Below are positions 1 to 11,300 of a DNA stretch of 64,000 nt, piece after piece. A program made the translations under genes and the position numbers. Position 1 is the stretch's first letter. Every line of letters starts with the position of its first letter. Below the pieces are notes generated by a model, which saw only the letters and a list, made by a program, of their open reading frames with translations, was not told the DNA's origin and did not search any database. Origin of the DNA: Eretmocerus hayati (lineage: Eukaryota > Arthropoda > Insecta > Hymenoptera > Aphelinidae); the NCBI GenBank assembly GCA_029851415.1, contig CM056742.1, positions 63,374,454-63,438,453 on the forward strand, in the 5' to 3' direction.

Positions 1-189
1 CACCCTTTCCAGCTCAGAAGAATGCTCATGGTAGTCTCACTTTTTTCCACATCTCTAATCATGTCAGTTGCAATGAGAAGCTTCGACTTTTCTTTAAACG
101 CATCCATAAGCCGTATAGTAGTTCTTCATCACAACGAATCCCGGAGGACCAGGGAATGAATTCGTATTACAGAATCACTTCATATAACA
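1..189. other. Unassigned left edge
   Basis: No coding potential or repeat structure that I can support is visible here. The segment ends where a tetranucleotide tail of a retrotransposon fragment begins. Confidence 0.5.
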
Positions 190-735
190 GAGATTGATTG
201 ATTGATTGATATTGATTTCATTAAGGACGGGGGGTCAAGACCCCATTTGTCCAAATAACGAGTATACATAAAGCGTGTTTCATATGGAATATACTAAAGC
301 TAAGTAAATATCTAAAGTAAGTGCTAGGTGGCATAAGCAAAAATATTTCAAAATTGTTTCAAATACAGTGAAGATCTCGGGGACTTGTCTAAATTTTGAC
401 ATCTGTTGGAATTCATAGCGAGGAGAGCTCTCAATACGCGAGATCAATTGTGTCCATTACGATGGTGGGGAAAGAGTATCGCGTAAGCATGGTGGAATAG
501 CTAGTAGTCCTTCGCGAGGAGCGCGCTTAAACCAACTGTCGCGATCACGATCCCGTAGAAAATTAAGAAGCATCTCTTTCAGGTTGTTTAGGCTCATCGC
601 AAAGTTCAGGCAGGGGGGATTATTCAATAGATACGAGGCACGGATGGTTGAAAGATTGATTGAGGACTTCTGTTCGGGGGGAGCGATACGTGAGTGAGGC
701 TTTGTTCTTCCTTTCAGACTGGCGCAAAGCAGGGT
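190..735 (-). mobile_element. 5'-truncated non-LTR retrotransposon 3' fragment
   Basis: Read on the minus strand, the segment ends in a short (AATC)n tract at about 190-212, like the tetranucleotide tails of CR1-like elements. The open frame from about 735 to 457 carries a decayed version of the region that ends many RT ORFs, with the block NNLKEMLLNFLRD matching the usual short helix after the last conserved tryptophan/proline region. It belongs to a different family from its neighbour, whose 3' end is distinct and has a GATA tail. The fragment directly abuts the end of the neighbouring element at about 748. Family assignment is an inference from one short block. Confidence 0.5.
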
Positions 736-747
736 TCTCAATCGCGA

Positions 748-763
748 CAGATAGATAGATAGA
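748..763 (-). repeat. Tetranucleotide 3' tail of family A copy 1
   Basis: A short GATA/TATC run lies immediately after the conserved 3' terminus GGGCGAATAAAGG (minus strand). The same tail follows the second copy at 21071-21096, so it belongs to the element and not to the flank. Microsatellite tails in place of poly(A) are typical of CR1-like elements. Confidence 0.75.
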
Positions 764-1045
764 CGTCCTTTATTCGCCCGGAGGCAAAAATCAAATATCA
801 CATGTGGGATACATATGTCGTATAAATAGAAATTATCAATTAATATGAATAAATCTTTTGGTCAAGGACAGATAGGTTATCACGAGTTGTGACTAGTCAA
901 GATTGCAGCAACAAAGGCTACTTAAGAAACATTTAATGAATAGGACAAAGGCTCAACAAAATATCGCAGTTATCTTCTAATCAGTCATGTAACAGGTTGT
1001 GAGTATAATCACAGTCCATATAAAAAGAGAAGAGCCCAATGACCT

Positions 1046-3974
1046 TCAAAGATTGAAGTAATGCTTCTTGTCCACATCAATTATCTGGGGAGGCTGTGAA
1101 CGAAGGAATTCTTTCAAAGCATCCTTAAAAATCGAAATTTTTGCGATCTGCCGAAAACCCGAAGGGAGAAAGTTCCAGAAATGAGCACACTGGGCTTGGA
1201 AAGATCGTCTTCCGTACTCGAGTCTCATTCTGGGTACTTTGAGTTCCTGCTCTTGTGCATTCCCACGCCCAGGGCGCTCGGATTGGTGCCTGGTGAACAT
1301 TGCAGACAGGTAACCAGGTTCCCTCATGTGCATGATCTTATACATGATAATGCCTGCAAAGTACATTCGCCGCGAATCAGTACGCAACCAATCCAAGCTG
1401 TCCCTGAACGGAGTGATGTGCTCGTCTCTCCCAAGATCAAAAATGTATCTCACAAATGAATTGCTCAGTCGCTGTATCCGTTGCCGCTGCTCGTCCGCTG
1501 CGTCAAGATATGTGACCGTGCAGTAGTCCAGATGAGGCTGGACTAACGCCTCGACTAGTCGAATGCGAAGGGTCCTGGTGATGCATGCCCTAAAAAACCG
1601 CAAACTGTATAGGGCCCTGTTGACTTTCTTTGTCACTTGATTAATTTGCGGTTTCCACGACAATTCGCTATCTAAAACAACACCAAGGCTCACGACTGTA
1701 TCACTGAAAGGGACGAAAACTCCTTCCTGTATCTCAGCGCCTGGCAAGTCCATACTTTTCAGATCTTTGATATTCCACTCAGAAGAGAAAAAGATTGCTT
1801 TGGTCTTACCAGCGTTGAGACGCAGGCCGGAGCCCGCAGCCCAATCAGCAACCAGTCGCCCCACTTCTCCTAATCGAGCGATCCCCTCTCTGATCTTATT
1901 TTTCTCCACCTGGAGATAAATTTGGAGGTCATCAGCGTAAAAGAGATGATCTACCGACTTTCCGTTCAGTAACCCGGGCAAGTCATTGACATACAAACTA
2001 AAGAGTGAAGGTCCAAGAACGGAGCCCTGCGGAACACCCAGATTGGTTGCAAGCCAATCAGAATCCCCATTTTTAGAGGTGACTAGTTGGGTGCGACCTT
2101 GTAAATATGATTTGATCCACAGGAGGACCGATCGTGAGAAACCCAGTTGTCGGAGTTTACTCAGAAGTTCCGTTGGTGATATCGTGTCAAAGGCTTTGCT
2201 GAAGTCAAAGAGCAGTAATAGGGTGATCTTTTTCCTATCGATGCCTAGTCTAATGTCATCTGTCAATTTCAGCAAAGCTGTCTGGGTACTGTGGTGTTGC
2301 CTGGAACCAGCCTGGGAGTGATCTAATAATTTTTCTTTCTTCAAGTACTCCGTGATTTGGTCGTGTGCAACCTTTTCGAGAACCTTGGAGAGAAAGCACA
2401 GCAGCGCTATAGGGCGGAAATCCGAGACTGATGATGGAGCTGCAGTCTTCTTCAGCGCAATCAGTTGTGCTCTCTTCCAAGCCTCAGGGAAAATGCTGTG
2501 AGCGAAAGAGGAGTCAAAAATATGTACAATAAGGTCACCCAACGCCGGGAGAGCCTTCGCGATCACACTTTGAGGAATTCCGTCTGCCCCGCGAGCCTGT
2601 GAGGAGAAATGTTTTATAGCAAGGACTACTTCATTGAAATTGGTTGGCTTGAATTTGAAACCCTCCTCTGGAGCCACCATAATTTCATCCATCGCATCTT
2701 CCATATTTTCGTGGGGCGAGACAGAGACTCCCGCAAAGTGAGCGTTCAACTCACCCGGGGTGAAGCCGTGGAGCTCCTCCTCTTTGCTCTTGGACAAAAG
2801 GCCGAGGTTACGCGTTCCCTCCCAAATATTTTTATGTTGATCAAGAGCGTCTGAAAGGTGATTCTGAATGAAGGAATTCCGCTCTCTTTCGATGCGCACG
2901 TCAACTTCTTCACTGAGGCGAAAGAACTCATTTTGAAGCTCAGAACACTTGCGCAGGTTGCATTGATTTCGCTCCCAGCGCCTACGCGTCGCATCTCGCT
3001 TCTTAATGAGTGCTTTCATCTCGGGACCAATCCAAGGAGCATCACCTTTACGAGGGTAAATCGTTTTTTCCGGTGCTAGTTCGTCCAAAACAACTTTTAA
3101 GTTTTCATTAAGACAATTAATTGCATCTTCCAAGCTAGTTTCAGCATTATTGAGCGCTGTCCAGTCACAGCGAAGCAGTCGATCATTCAACTGCTCTGGA
3201 GTGATGTTACGAAAATTCCTGTAAGTGAAGGAATTTTTACGCGGAGCAGGAGTGAAGACGTTGATGGTCACGTCAATGACCGCGTGCCTGACAAAACTGG
3301 GCAATAGTCTGTTTCGTGAGTCGGTAATGATGTCATTTTCTTCTACGTACATGTGATCAATCCATTTGTGAGATACATTGGAGTTGTGTTGGTGAGTCGC
3401 GCCATGCTGCACAATCTGTAGGGACAGTTCTTCCGTCAGTGCAGTCAACGTCTTTGTGTCAGGATGAGCTCGGTCCAGCAAGTCTGCGTTCAGATCCCCC
3501 ATGATAACTTTGTGGCTAAAGCCACCACACAGTCGGCGTAGTGACCCGAAAAGCCCATCGTCCTTCTGCATGGCGACCTTTGGGGGCCTATAAATCACAC
3601 CTACTAAAATAGATGGTGAACCGCTCTGCTGCACGCCACAAAACAAGTATTCAGGGATGCCGGGACACCCTGGCCCAGAAGTATTAGACGAGGCGAGCCT
3701 CTCCACTTTGAAATCATTGCGCACATACAGAGCAACCCCACCACCCTTTTTCGTTGCGGTCTTGCCGCAACAGCGAATAACCTGGGATCTGAACAAGACT
3801 GTCGTCCACGAACTCATCCAGCCACGACTCAGCTACTCCAAAAAGATGGTAGGAGGGGTCGGTAGTGACGAGCAGACGCAGATGCTCAATCTTATCCGTT
3901 AAGGAACTAAGATTGATAAACCCTGTCTTTAAGGAACTGCCACTCCCTTTAGACCCTCCGGCAGCCGTATTTAG
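1046..3974 (-). pseudogene. Family A ORF2: endonuclease-reverse transcriptase, frameshifted
   Basis: This encodes the enzyme that nicks target DNA and copies the element RNA at the nick. An apurinic-type endonuclease domain comes first: the N-terminal part is open from 3974 to about 3745, and the rest includes GVIYRPP and VIMGDLNADLL. The RT domain follows, with FDFSKAFDTI, GVPQGSVLGPSLFSLYVNDL and the catalytic FYADDLQIYL. The C-terminus ends in KKHYFNL, as in copy 2. There is no ATG between the ORF1 stop and the endonuclease start, and the frame is the same as ORF1. A one-base change in a run of A and G at about 3743-3751 moves the rest of the endonuclease to another frame, so this copy is inactive as read. 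From the frameshift to the stop the frame is open for over 900 codons, so decay is recent. Confidence 0.9.
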
Positions 3975-3977
3975 TCA
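3972..3977 (-). promoter_or_regulatory. TGA-CTA stop between in-frame ORF1 and ORF2
   Basis: On the minus strand ORF1 ends in TGA (3977-3975) and the next codon is CTA (3974-3972). The endonuclease ORF continues in the same frame with no methionine before the first endonuclease motifs. UGA followed by CUA is a known permissive context for translational readthrough. Readthrough to make an ORF1-ORF2 fusion is therefore a reasonable inference; it is not shown by sequence alone. Confidence 0.6.
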
Positions 3978-5798
3978 GGGAGTCCTCAAAGGTGCTGCCG
4001 TCGGAGCTGTACCTTGCTCTGGAACGGTAGAACTGTTCCCGGTGCTGTTCGTGGACTCACGATTAGGTCCTCGAACAGTTCGACACGCCGTTCGAATGAC
4101 ATGCAGTTTAGTGAGCGACTCAAAGGCATACGCCCTCTCGCCATTTCCGCGCCTGACCCAGAAACGTCCACCACTGTGCCAAACATATTTGAAGCCCAAA
4201 TCCCGTGCAAGTGGCCTCAAATGAACATATTCCTTATATTTGTCACGGGGTAACATCTCATTGATGAAAATCTTTCGGTCCGGCACGTGGGTTTTCGCTT
4301 CAGGGTCGAGGAATGTGGGCTCGATATTACGAGCTGTGAAATAATTGTTGGCAATCGAGCGCTTGGCTTTCATCACCTCCCTGACTAGGCGGCTGCACGA
4401 GAGTTGGATTACGCAAGATGGGAGAGAACGTGAGTTAACGATGGAAGCCTGGGACAATGAATTTGACGTACTGTTGTTGCGCGTCAGAGATGCCTTTCCA
4501 GACACACGCCCGGGCTGCAGAACACGAACATCAAGAATGTTTTCCCTCTTCAGCGAAGGAAGTATGGACTTGAGTACTGCAAAGGAAATGTTATATACCT
4601 CTTCCTCCGAGGCAGTAGAGTCTTTTTTCAAAGCTCCAGTTATGATGAGTTGATTGCACTCAAGACCATCACCCCTGAGTTCAGTGCCCTGCCGCCCAGC
4701 ATGAGAATGGTCTGACGAATCCGTTCTGAATTGAGGGGCCCCCGCAGAGGATTGATGTGGAAACTTAGGAGTAGAAGGCTCAATTTCATCAGTATTGCTA
4801 GTATCCCGCAGAGTACTCTGTTTACCCTTTATAAATTCAGTCAGACTCAAAATCTGACTTTTCATCAAGGTATTTTGCTCGAGGAGCAGCCCACAATCCA
4901 AGCGCAACTCCTCCAGCTTGGAGTTTTGCTTCTCTATAATTTCTTCCAGGGCCGACATTCGTGCCAACAGTCGGTCATCCGCCTCTCTCACTGCTGGTGT
5001 GGAAGACGGAGGAGGAATGGCTACGCCCTGGCGCCCTAGGAGAAACATTACTTCGTCGAGCCGCTTCTGAGTTGAGTCATTTCGTTGAATGAAGAGGTCC
5101 AAAGCACTCTGCGGGATGAAAAACCACTTATCTCTAACAGTTTCTGGAGCTGACGTTGACGCTGGGGTTGTTGGCTGGACAGGTGTTCCATCGTAGCCAT
5201 GTTGGGATGAGCCACCACCAGCCTCCGAAGATGTTGGTGAGAGTGGTGGTTGCAATGCGTCATCTCCGCCAGTGGGACATGAGGCGTCCATAGGGGCTTC
5301 CGTAGCTCCAGTTCGAATTGCCGTGCCACTAGCAGTGTGGGCTGTGGTGCTGCCATCGCCGCGAGCTGGTAGTGCAGCAGACGACAGGCACGGCTCTTGA
5401 GAGGCAGGAGCGCCTTTGGTGGTGGGAGGCTTCTCGATACGGCCTGTGACGGGGGCCTGCGGGGGAAGGGGTGATGTCCCCACCTTGCTGTGAGCGTTGA
5501 GCCGTGCTTGAGTGGTAGTAGACAGGCCACTCATACTAGCACGCGTGCGGGTTTTCTCCATCTCTCTCTCTCTGACGTACTTCGTGCTGCGTCTAGCAGC
5601 CAAAACCGTCTGCTTCACTGCACTCGACGACGCTGTATTAGGTGGATTTTTACTCACCTCATGACACATCACGCATAACCATTTGTTGCTCGATGTTTTT
5701 GAGCACTCAGCGTGAGCAAACCGTTTGCAGGTGCTGCATTGCTTGCTGCCAGTGCGTAGAATATTGCTGTAGATGTGGCAGGTGGAGTTGGGCATCAT
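3975..5798 (-). CDS. Family A ORF1: nucleic-acid-binding chaperone-like protein
   Basis: The 607-residue ORF is uninterrupted. The N-terminus (about residues 1-47) has a Cys/His cluster, with CSTC, HAEC and WLCVMC, that looks like a PHD-type finger with some ligands missing. A long Ser/Thr/Pro/Ala-rich linker follows. A coiled coil lies at about 285-335 (LEEIIEKQNSKLEELRLDC and the following heptads). The C-terminus has the block KIFINEMLPRDKYKE, then FKYVWHSGGRFWVRR, the arrangement seen in FP-like C-terminal domains of many arthropod ORF1 proteins. The expected role is binding element RNA and delivering it with ORF2. The second methionine is adjacent to the first, so the start is not certain by one residue. 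Confidence 0.8.
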   Translation of the reverse strand: MMPNSTCHIYSNILRTGSKQCSTCKRFAHAECSKTSSNKWLCVMCHEVSKNPPNTASSSAVKQTVLAARRSTKYVREREMEKTRTRASMSGLSTTTQARLNAHSKVGTSPLPPQAPVTGRIEKPPTTKGAPASQEPCLSSAALPARGDGSTTAHTASGTAIRTGATEAPMDASCPTGGDDALQPPLSPTSSEAGGGSSQHGYDGTPVQPTTPASTSAPETVRDKWFFIPQSALDLFIQRNDSTQKRLDEVMFLLGRQGVAIPPPSSTPAVREADDRLLARMSALEEIIEKQNSKLEELRLDCGLLLEQNTLMKSQILSLTEFIKGKQSTLRDTSNTDEIEPSTPKFPHQSSAGAPQFRTDSSDHSHAGRQGTELRGDGLECNQLIITGALKKDSTASEEEVYNISFAVLKSILPSLKRENILDVRVLQPGRVSGKASLTRNNSTSNSLSQASIVNSRSLPSCVIQLSCSRLVREVMKAKRSIANNYFTARNIEPTFLDPEAKTHVPDRKIFINEMLPRDKYKEYVHLRPLARDLGFKYVWHSGGRFWVRRGNGERAYAFESLTKLHVIRTACRTVRGPNRESTNSTGNSSTVPEQGTAPTAAPLRTP

Positions 5799-6095
5799 GG
5801 TATAGCAGACAGCAGTGATGTGACAGAGCGTGAATCAGACGATCGCCGAGCATGCGCAGAGAGATTGGTTTCGGCGCCAAGCACCGTGCTGATATTCCTT
5901 CAGATGTTAGTCGATTGCAGAAATTGGAATAATTCCTATCAGGCTCGAGTTGGAGCCATGCAGCGATGCTCCAAAAGTATGAGCCTGCGAGAGGATATCC
6001 AATCTGCAAAAAGAGGTCCCTCGGGACAACGTTTTGTTGGTGAGAAATAACATTCAACACGGAGCGATATAAAGTGTGTGTGGATGTACTCACCG

Positions 6096-6097
<2 letters not shown>
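5799..6097 (-). other. 5' leader of family A copy 1
   Basis: Non-coding as far as I can see; it lies between ORF1 and the (GA)n tract and should contain the element's internal promoter. No recognised promoter motif is claimed. Confidence 0.4.

Positions 6098-6178
<81 letters not shown>
6098..6178. repeat. (GA)n microsatellite at the 5' boundary of the R1-like element
   Basis: An uninterrupted GA dinucleotide run of about 81 bp. It marks the 5' edge of the R1-like element; matching GA tracts follow both copies of that element's 3' unit, at about 11796-11825 and 12230-12252. Confidence 0.95.
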
Positions 6179-6180
<2 letters not shown>

Positions 6181-6438
6181 CCGTAGGGGGCTTTGGGTGT
6201 GATCTTAGGGTTGCACTTGGAGCTTGAGGGAGTGACGCCCCTCCGGACCCGAGTCCTACACTTACACTAACACACACACTACACTCTACACGCATCATAC
6301 TTACGCTTGCTCAAGCATTACACAGACATACCAACATTACACAGAACACGCATCACACAACACACCACACCCGTGCTGGTCTGGTCCGGGGTCGGCTAGC
6401 ATGCGATTCCAGGCCCTGGAAGGAGAAGAAAGAAGAAG

Positions 6439-8322
6439 ATGTCCAGCATTGATGACAAGAATTCCCCAAGTAAAGCGGGGCCCCATTCGGATCTTGGGGG
6501 GAGGGGGGGGCCAACGATGCAAAGCGCGCTACCAGTGGCACACTTGGCTGGTGGACTCACGCGTAAAGCTACAAGCGATGGAAATACGCCTCTGGCGAAG
6601 ATAGTTGGAGGAAAGGACCAACACCAGAAAGGAGTAGACCTCACCCCGAACAGCAGGAAGAGAAAAGGTCTGGGTGAGGAAGTAGATAAGCGAACGCTGA
6701 AGCAATCGAAGCTCACATTCTTGAGCCAAAAAGAGAAGAACGCGAAGGTTGCTGCAGAAGCGCAAGCGGCGGCAGACAAGCTGATGAAGATCAACCCCGC
6801 GATCAAGATCCAGCTTACGCAAGACAAGAACAAAGGAGACGATACCGCCGATTGCAGCTCGGATTCAGGGGACTCTAACACCACCACGGAGTCCCAGAAG
6901 TCAGAAGACAGCCTGACATCCAAGGACTGTGACCGCGGACTCGAAAAAGGTCAAAAAACACCGGAGGATATGGACATCGATCGGTTCCCCACACCTGAGA
7001 AGGCCAGTCGACAAAGAAGTGGAGACAAGGCCTCCGATCTAAAGGAAGGATGGAGGGACTTGAAAATGTGCCGAGAACAGATGGAGGAGAAGACTCATCT
7101 TCTCCTCGACCACCTGAACTTGGTCATAGGGATAGCCGAGTCTGCCTCCAACATCCCAGAAGGAACTCAGGGCGACATGGAAGAGCTCAAGAAGATTGGC
7201 CACGCTCTCGAAGGCCTACTTGCGGCAGACAAAGGGAAGAGAGCGGCTTTCGAGACCACACTTCTCGAAGCGGAGAAGACCCTAAAAATGAAGAGGAGTG
7301 CGCAGCCCTCTGGGCCAGCCGCGTCGGGAAGCGGCACACAGGGAAGGGGGGCGAATAAACCGGAATCGCGACAAGGGAAACAGCACGATACGAAGAGGAC
7401 GCTACGCGGACATCCATTGGGAGCCCTCGAAACACCGCGCTCGACATCGACTCCTAATAGGCCCAAGCAGGACGGGCCTTGGCAGGAAGTGGTCTCTAAG
7501 AGAAATACAAAGAGGGCAAAGAAAAGCGGTCGATCAAGTGACACCGCTGGAAAGAAGGCAAAGATGAAGCCAAGAAGAGCGGAATCCGACGCCGTTCTCG
7601 TCACGGCAAACCAAGGTGGGTTAAGCTACGCAGATATGCTGCGCAAGATAAAGACGGATGACCTTAATGAAGAAGTGGGCTCTAAAGTCGCGGGCATCCG
7701 CAAGACACAGGAAGGACAAATCCTCATTGAACTGAGGAAGGGCACCGACGCTGCAGCCATCAAAGCGGCTCTGACACCAGTCGTCGGGCAAGAAGGGGCC
7801 GTCCACTGCCTCGCAAATAGCATGACCCTCGAGGTTCTCGGAGTCGACTACGATGTCGACAAAACTAAAGTGCAGAAGGACCTTGCGAAGGCCCTACCAG
7901 AAAACGAGGATGGAGCCATAATAGTCAAGAGCCTGCGAAACGGCTCCCGAGGCACCCAAACAGCGGTTGTGTCCATCCCAGCGAGGCTCGCTCACCGCCT
8001 CCTGGACTGGAAAGAACCCAAGGTGGGATGGAGCAGCTTGAGAATCCGCGAGAAGGGAGGCATCCCACGCTGCTATAACTGCCTAGAGTATGGCCACAAG
8101 GCCTCAGGCTGCAAAAAAGAGAAGGCAGAGGAACGTCAACCGAAACTCTGCTTCCAGTGCGGTGAACCAGGACACCTCCCCGCTACCTGTAAAGAGAAAC
8201 CAAAATGCCTCAGCTGCGTGGCTATCGGAACCAGATCTGACCACAGGTCGGGCTCCAGCAACTGCACAGCCTACCAAAACGCGAGGGCGACATATAGACG
8301 CAGGGGGGGAAGAAATGGCTAA
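6439..8322 (+). CDS. R1-like ORF1 (Gag-like) with three zinc knuckles
   Basis: A 627-residue uninterrupted ORF. The N-terminal half is charged and low in complexity (Lys/Glu/Ser rich). Around residues 390-530 is a region typical of R1-type ORF1, starting near LSYADMLRKI. Three knuckles close the protein: CYNCLEYGHKASGC and CFQCGEPGHLPATC (both CX2CX4HX4C), then a variant CLSC...H...C. The protein is expected to package element RNA. The ATG at 6439 is the first in frame after the 5' UTR, although other starts are possible. The stop TAA at 8320-8322 overlaps the ORF2 start. Confidence 0.9.
   Translation: MSSIDDKNSPSKAGPHSDLGGRGGPTMQSALPVAHLAGGLTRKATSDGNTPLAKIVGGKDQHQKGVDLTPNSRKRKGLGEEVDKRTLKQSKLTFLSQKEKNAKVAAEAQAAADKLMKINPAIKIQLTQDKNKGDDTADCSSDSGDSNTTTESQKSEDSLTSKDCDRGLEKGQKTPEDMDIDRFPTPEKASRQRSGDKASDLKEGWRDLKMCREQMEEKTHLLLDHLNLVIGIAESASNIPEGTQGDMEELKKIGHALEGLLAADKGKRAAFETTLLEAEKTLKMKRSAQPSGPAASGSGTQGRGANKPESRQGKQHDTKRTLRGHPLGALETPRSTSTPNRPKQDGPWQEVVSKRNTKRAKKSGRSSDTAGKKAKMKPRRAESDAVLVTANQGGLSYADMLRKIKTDDLNEEVGSKVAGIRKTQEGQILIELRKGTDAAAIKAALTPVVGQEGAVHCLANSMTLEVLGVDYDVDKTKVQKDLAKALPENEDGAIIVKSLRNGSRGTQTAVVSIPARLAHRLLDWKEPKVGWSSLRIREKGGIPRCYNCLEYGHKASGCKKEKAEERQPKLCFQCGEPGHLPATCKEKPKCLSCVAIGTRSDHRSGSSNCTAYQNARATYRRRGGRNG
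8315..8322 (+). promoter_or_regulatory. ATGGCTAA overlap coupling ORF1 stop to ORF2 start
   Basis: ORF2's first sensible ATG (8315) overlaps ORF1's TAA (8320-8322). Its product begins MANFIQANL, which is how R1-type endonuclease domains begin. The geometry suggests termination-reinitiation. The ORF2 frame is also open upstream from 8090, so a frameshift fusion cannot be excluded. Confidence 0.65.
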
Positions 8323-11300
8323 CTTCATCCAAGCCAACCTCAGGAGAAGCGGGGAAGCTTGTGACCTCCTACACACTGCCGCCAAAGAAGGGGGTATCGA
8401 TGTTCTGATCATCTCCGAACCGCCTCGGAAGCGCGAACTTTCCCGTTCCACATTCGATCACTGGGGGACCGCTGTAATTCAGATCACGAATCCCGCGATC
8501 CGCGAGACTGAACCAGCTGTTAGTGGCCGCGGTTATGCTCGAAAGACCATAGGGGGCACAGCTGTATACAGCTGCTACTACTCGCCGTCGCTCAAGACGC
8601 ACGAATTTGAAGACGAGCTCCACGACCTAGAAGAGGATGTGAGGCAATGGGGGGGCCCAGTTATAATCGCGGGAGATTTCAACTCCAAGGAACCGACTTG
8701 GAGCGGGGGGCCGCGCGATAGACGGGGGGTAATACTCGCTGATGCCATGGAGGCATTGGGATTAGTGCTCGCGAACGAGACGGGGGTTATCACCTATTAC
8801 CGGCACGACACTCGGTCCCGGGAGGGAGGTTCATCATCAGTCCTCGACCTGACGTTCATGAGCCCGTCGCTCATGGGACGTATGACATCGTGGGAAGTTC
8901 TGGACACGGAAACACTGAGTGTTCATCGACATATTCGGTTCCGACTTAGGACTGACGGACAGAGACAGACGACACGCAGACCGCGACCAACGGGGTGGCA
9001 GGTACGGAAGCTGGACGAGGGAAAATTCCGGGAATCGATAGAAACAGTCGAAGATCTCCCGATGAACTCCGCCTCGGACGAGGCTGTGGCGATGGTAACA
9101 TCCGCCATCACGAGAGCTTGCGACGCGTCGATGCCTCGCAAGACAACATCATGTTTCTGGAGGAAACCAGAGTACTGGATCACCGATGAGATCAAGGCTC
9201 TACGAAGAACGAGCAACAAGAAAAGGAGGACCGCATGGCGATCAAGGAAGATGCAACGACCATCGCTGGCGGAAGATGACAGAGCGTACAAAGAAGCAAA
9301 GAAGGCTCTCGTTCTAGCCATCCGGAGGAGCAAAGAGAAGTGCTGGGGTGAACTGTGCGACATGGTTAACGAAGACCCCTGGGGCACGCCATATCGCGTG
9401 GTCATGTCAAAGGTCCGACCCCGGAGGGGCAACCCAGCACCGACCGATGCAGCAACATTGCGCACCATCGTAGAAGACCTCTTCCCAGCAGGAGAACCCA
9501 GAGTTACATTCCCTACGGAGAGCGAAGACCCCATCCCGCTCTTCTTTATGCAAGAGCTACTCATAGCGGCGAAGAGAATGCCGAACGGCAAGGCCCCTGG
9601 CCTGGATGGCATCCCAAACGAGGCTCTGAAACTGGTCTTCAAATACAAGCCAGATCTACTCCTCGACCTCTTCAACATCTGACTGAGCGCGGGAACTTTC
9701 CCGGACAAGTGGAAACGCCAGAAGCTGGTCCTGATACCTAAAGGTCAAGGAGGTCAACGCCCTCTCAGCGTGCTCGACAATATCGGGAAAATGTACGAGA
9801 GGATGGTGCTCAACAGGGTGGAAAAAGCCTACGAAGAAGGCGGTGGGCTATTACCAATGCAGTTCGGGTTCCGGAAGGGACGGAGCACTGTGCACGCGAT
9901 CGAGGCGGTACAAGAACGGGTTCAAGCGTCGGTAGGGAACCCATACCAAGGAAGAGGAGGATTCTGTGCCATCCTTGCGTTGGACATAAAGAACGCATTC
10001 AACTGCGCGAGCTGGGAGCGAGTCTATCAATCCCAAGCAGGTAAAGTGCCGCCCTATCTACAAGCCATCACGAGTGACTATCTGCGGAACAGGACACTCG
10101 TGTACGACACCGACGAGGGACAAGAGATCCGGGAACTGTCCGCCGGAATTGGACAGGGATCGGTTTCCGGGCCGTTCAACTGGAACACCCAGTACGACAG
10201 TTTACTGTCTATTGAACTGCCCGAAGGAGTGATAATAGTGGCTTTCGCGGACGACGCGGGGCTCATAGTCTGGTCCGACAACGAGGAACTCTTGGGTAGA
10301 CGCGCAAACGAGGCGCTGGCCCGAGCCTACGAGTGGATGGTCAGCAGGCTCCTAGAGCTTGCTGTCAAGAAGTGCGAAGCAATCGTGGTCACAAGACGCA
10401 GGAAGTTTGACTTGCCCCACTTTTACATCAACGGGCAAGAGATCCCACGCAAGACAGAGCTTAAATACCTCGGCGTATGGCTTGACGACAAGTGGTCGTT
10501 CAAGAAGCATATCCAGGAGGCCGCCCAGAAAGCGAGCAGGGTTGGTGCGGCGCTTCAGCGGCTGATGCCGAATATCGGAGGACCCAAGGAAAAGAGGCGC
10601 GCACTTCTCAACACCGTCAGCACCTCTATCATGCTCTACGGTGCACCCGTGTGGGGAAAGAGAGTAGAGAAGACCATCATCGAGAAGAAGATGGGGCCTG
10701 TCCACCGGAGAGTGGCCCTGAGAAGTATCCGTGCCTACCGCACCGTGTCAGGAGATGCGGCTTACGTATTGGCGAGTACACCGCCCATCCACTTGCTCGT
10801 CGCGGAGCGAGTGAGGATCTGGGACCGCCAGAAAGTGATCGGAGCCGAACGAGTACTCACTCCAACGATGAAGGAGATCATCCGCGACAACGAGAAGGAA
10901 ACCACCCTTGAGCATTGGCAAACTGAGTGGGATTCGTCATTTGCAAATGGCAGATGGACGCACCGGCTCATCCGTGACGTAGCCAAATGGACGGAACGCA
11001 CCCACGGAGAGATAGATTACTGGACGACGCAAGCACTGAGTGACCACGGTTGCTTCGGTGCCTATCTGACCCGGTTCAAGAAGAGGACATCCCCAGCATG
11101 CCAGTCATACGGGGACAACTGGGATGACGCTAAACACGCCCTGTTCACGTGCAACGACACACAAAGAGAGCGCGCCGAGTTGGATGGATGGTTGGGTGCT
11201 CAACTGACACCTGAAAACCTCGTCCCGTACTTACTTCGCAACCAGGAGACATGGGATAGACTCACCGGATACATCAAGCTGGTGATGACCCGTAAGGAGG

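Larger units (their letters stand above)
748..6097 (-). mobile_element. CR1/Jockey-like non-LTR retrotransposon, family A copy 1
   Basis: On the minus strand this carries a 5' leader (about 6090-5799), ORF1 (5798-3975), ORF2 (3974-1046) and a 3' UTR ending in GGGCGAATAAAGG followed by a (TATC)n tail at 748-763. The same 3' end and tail type occur in a second copy at 21050-21096, which defines the family terminus. It is close to full length; the exact 5' end is not visible because the sequence runs into a (GA)n tract at 6098. One single-base frameshift in ORF2 is visible. Endonuclease plus RT with no RNase H, and ORF1 with a PHD-like finger, fit the CR1/Jockey/L2 group. A precise clade needs a tree. 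Confidence 0.85.

Noticed and set aside
5939..6298. ORF across the (GA)n tract with a Leu-Ser repeat
   Set aside because: It is simply the translation of the dinucleotide repeat.
6179..6438. Possible self-cleaving ribozyme at the 5' end of the R1-like element
   Set aside because: GC-rich paired segments exist, but I could not fit a known ribozyme fold with confidence.
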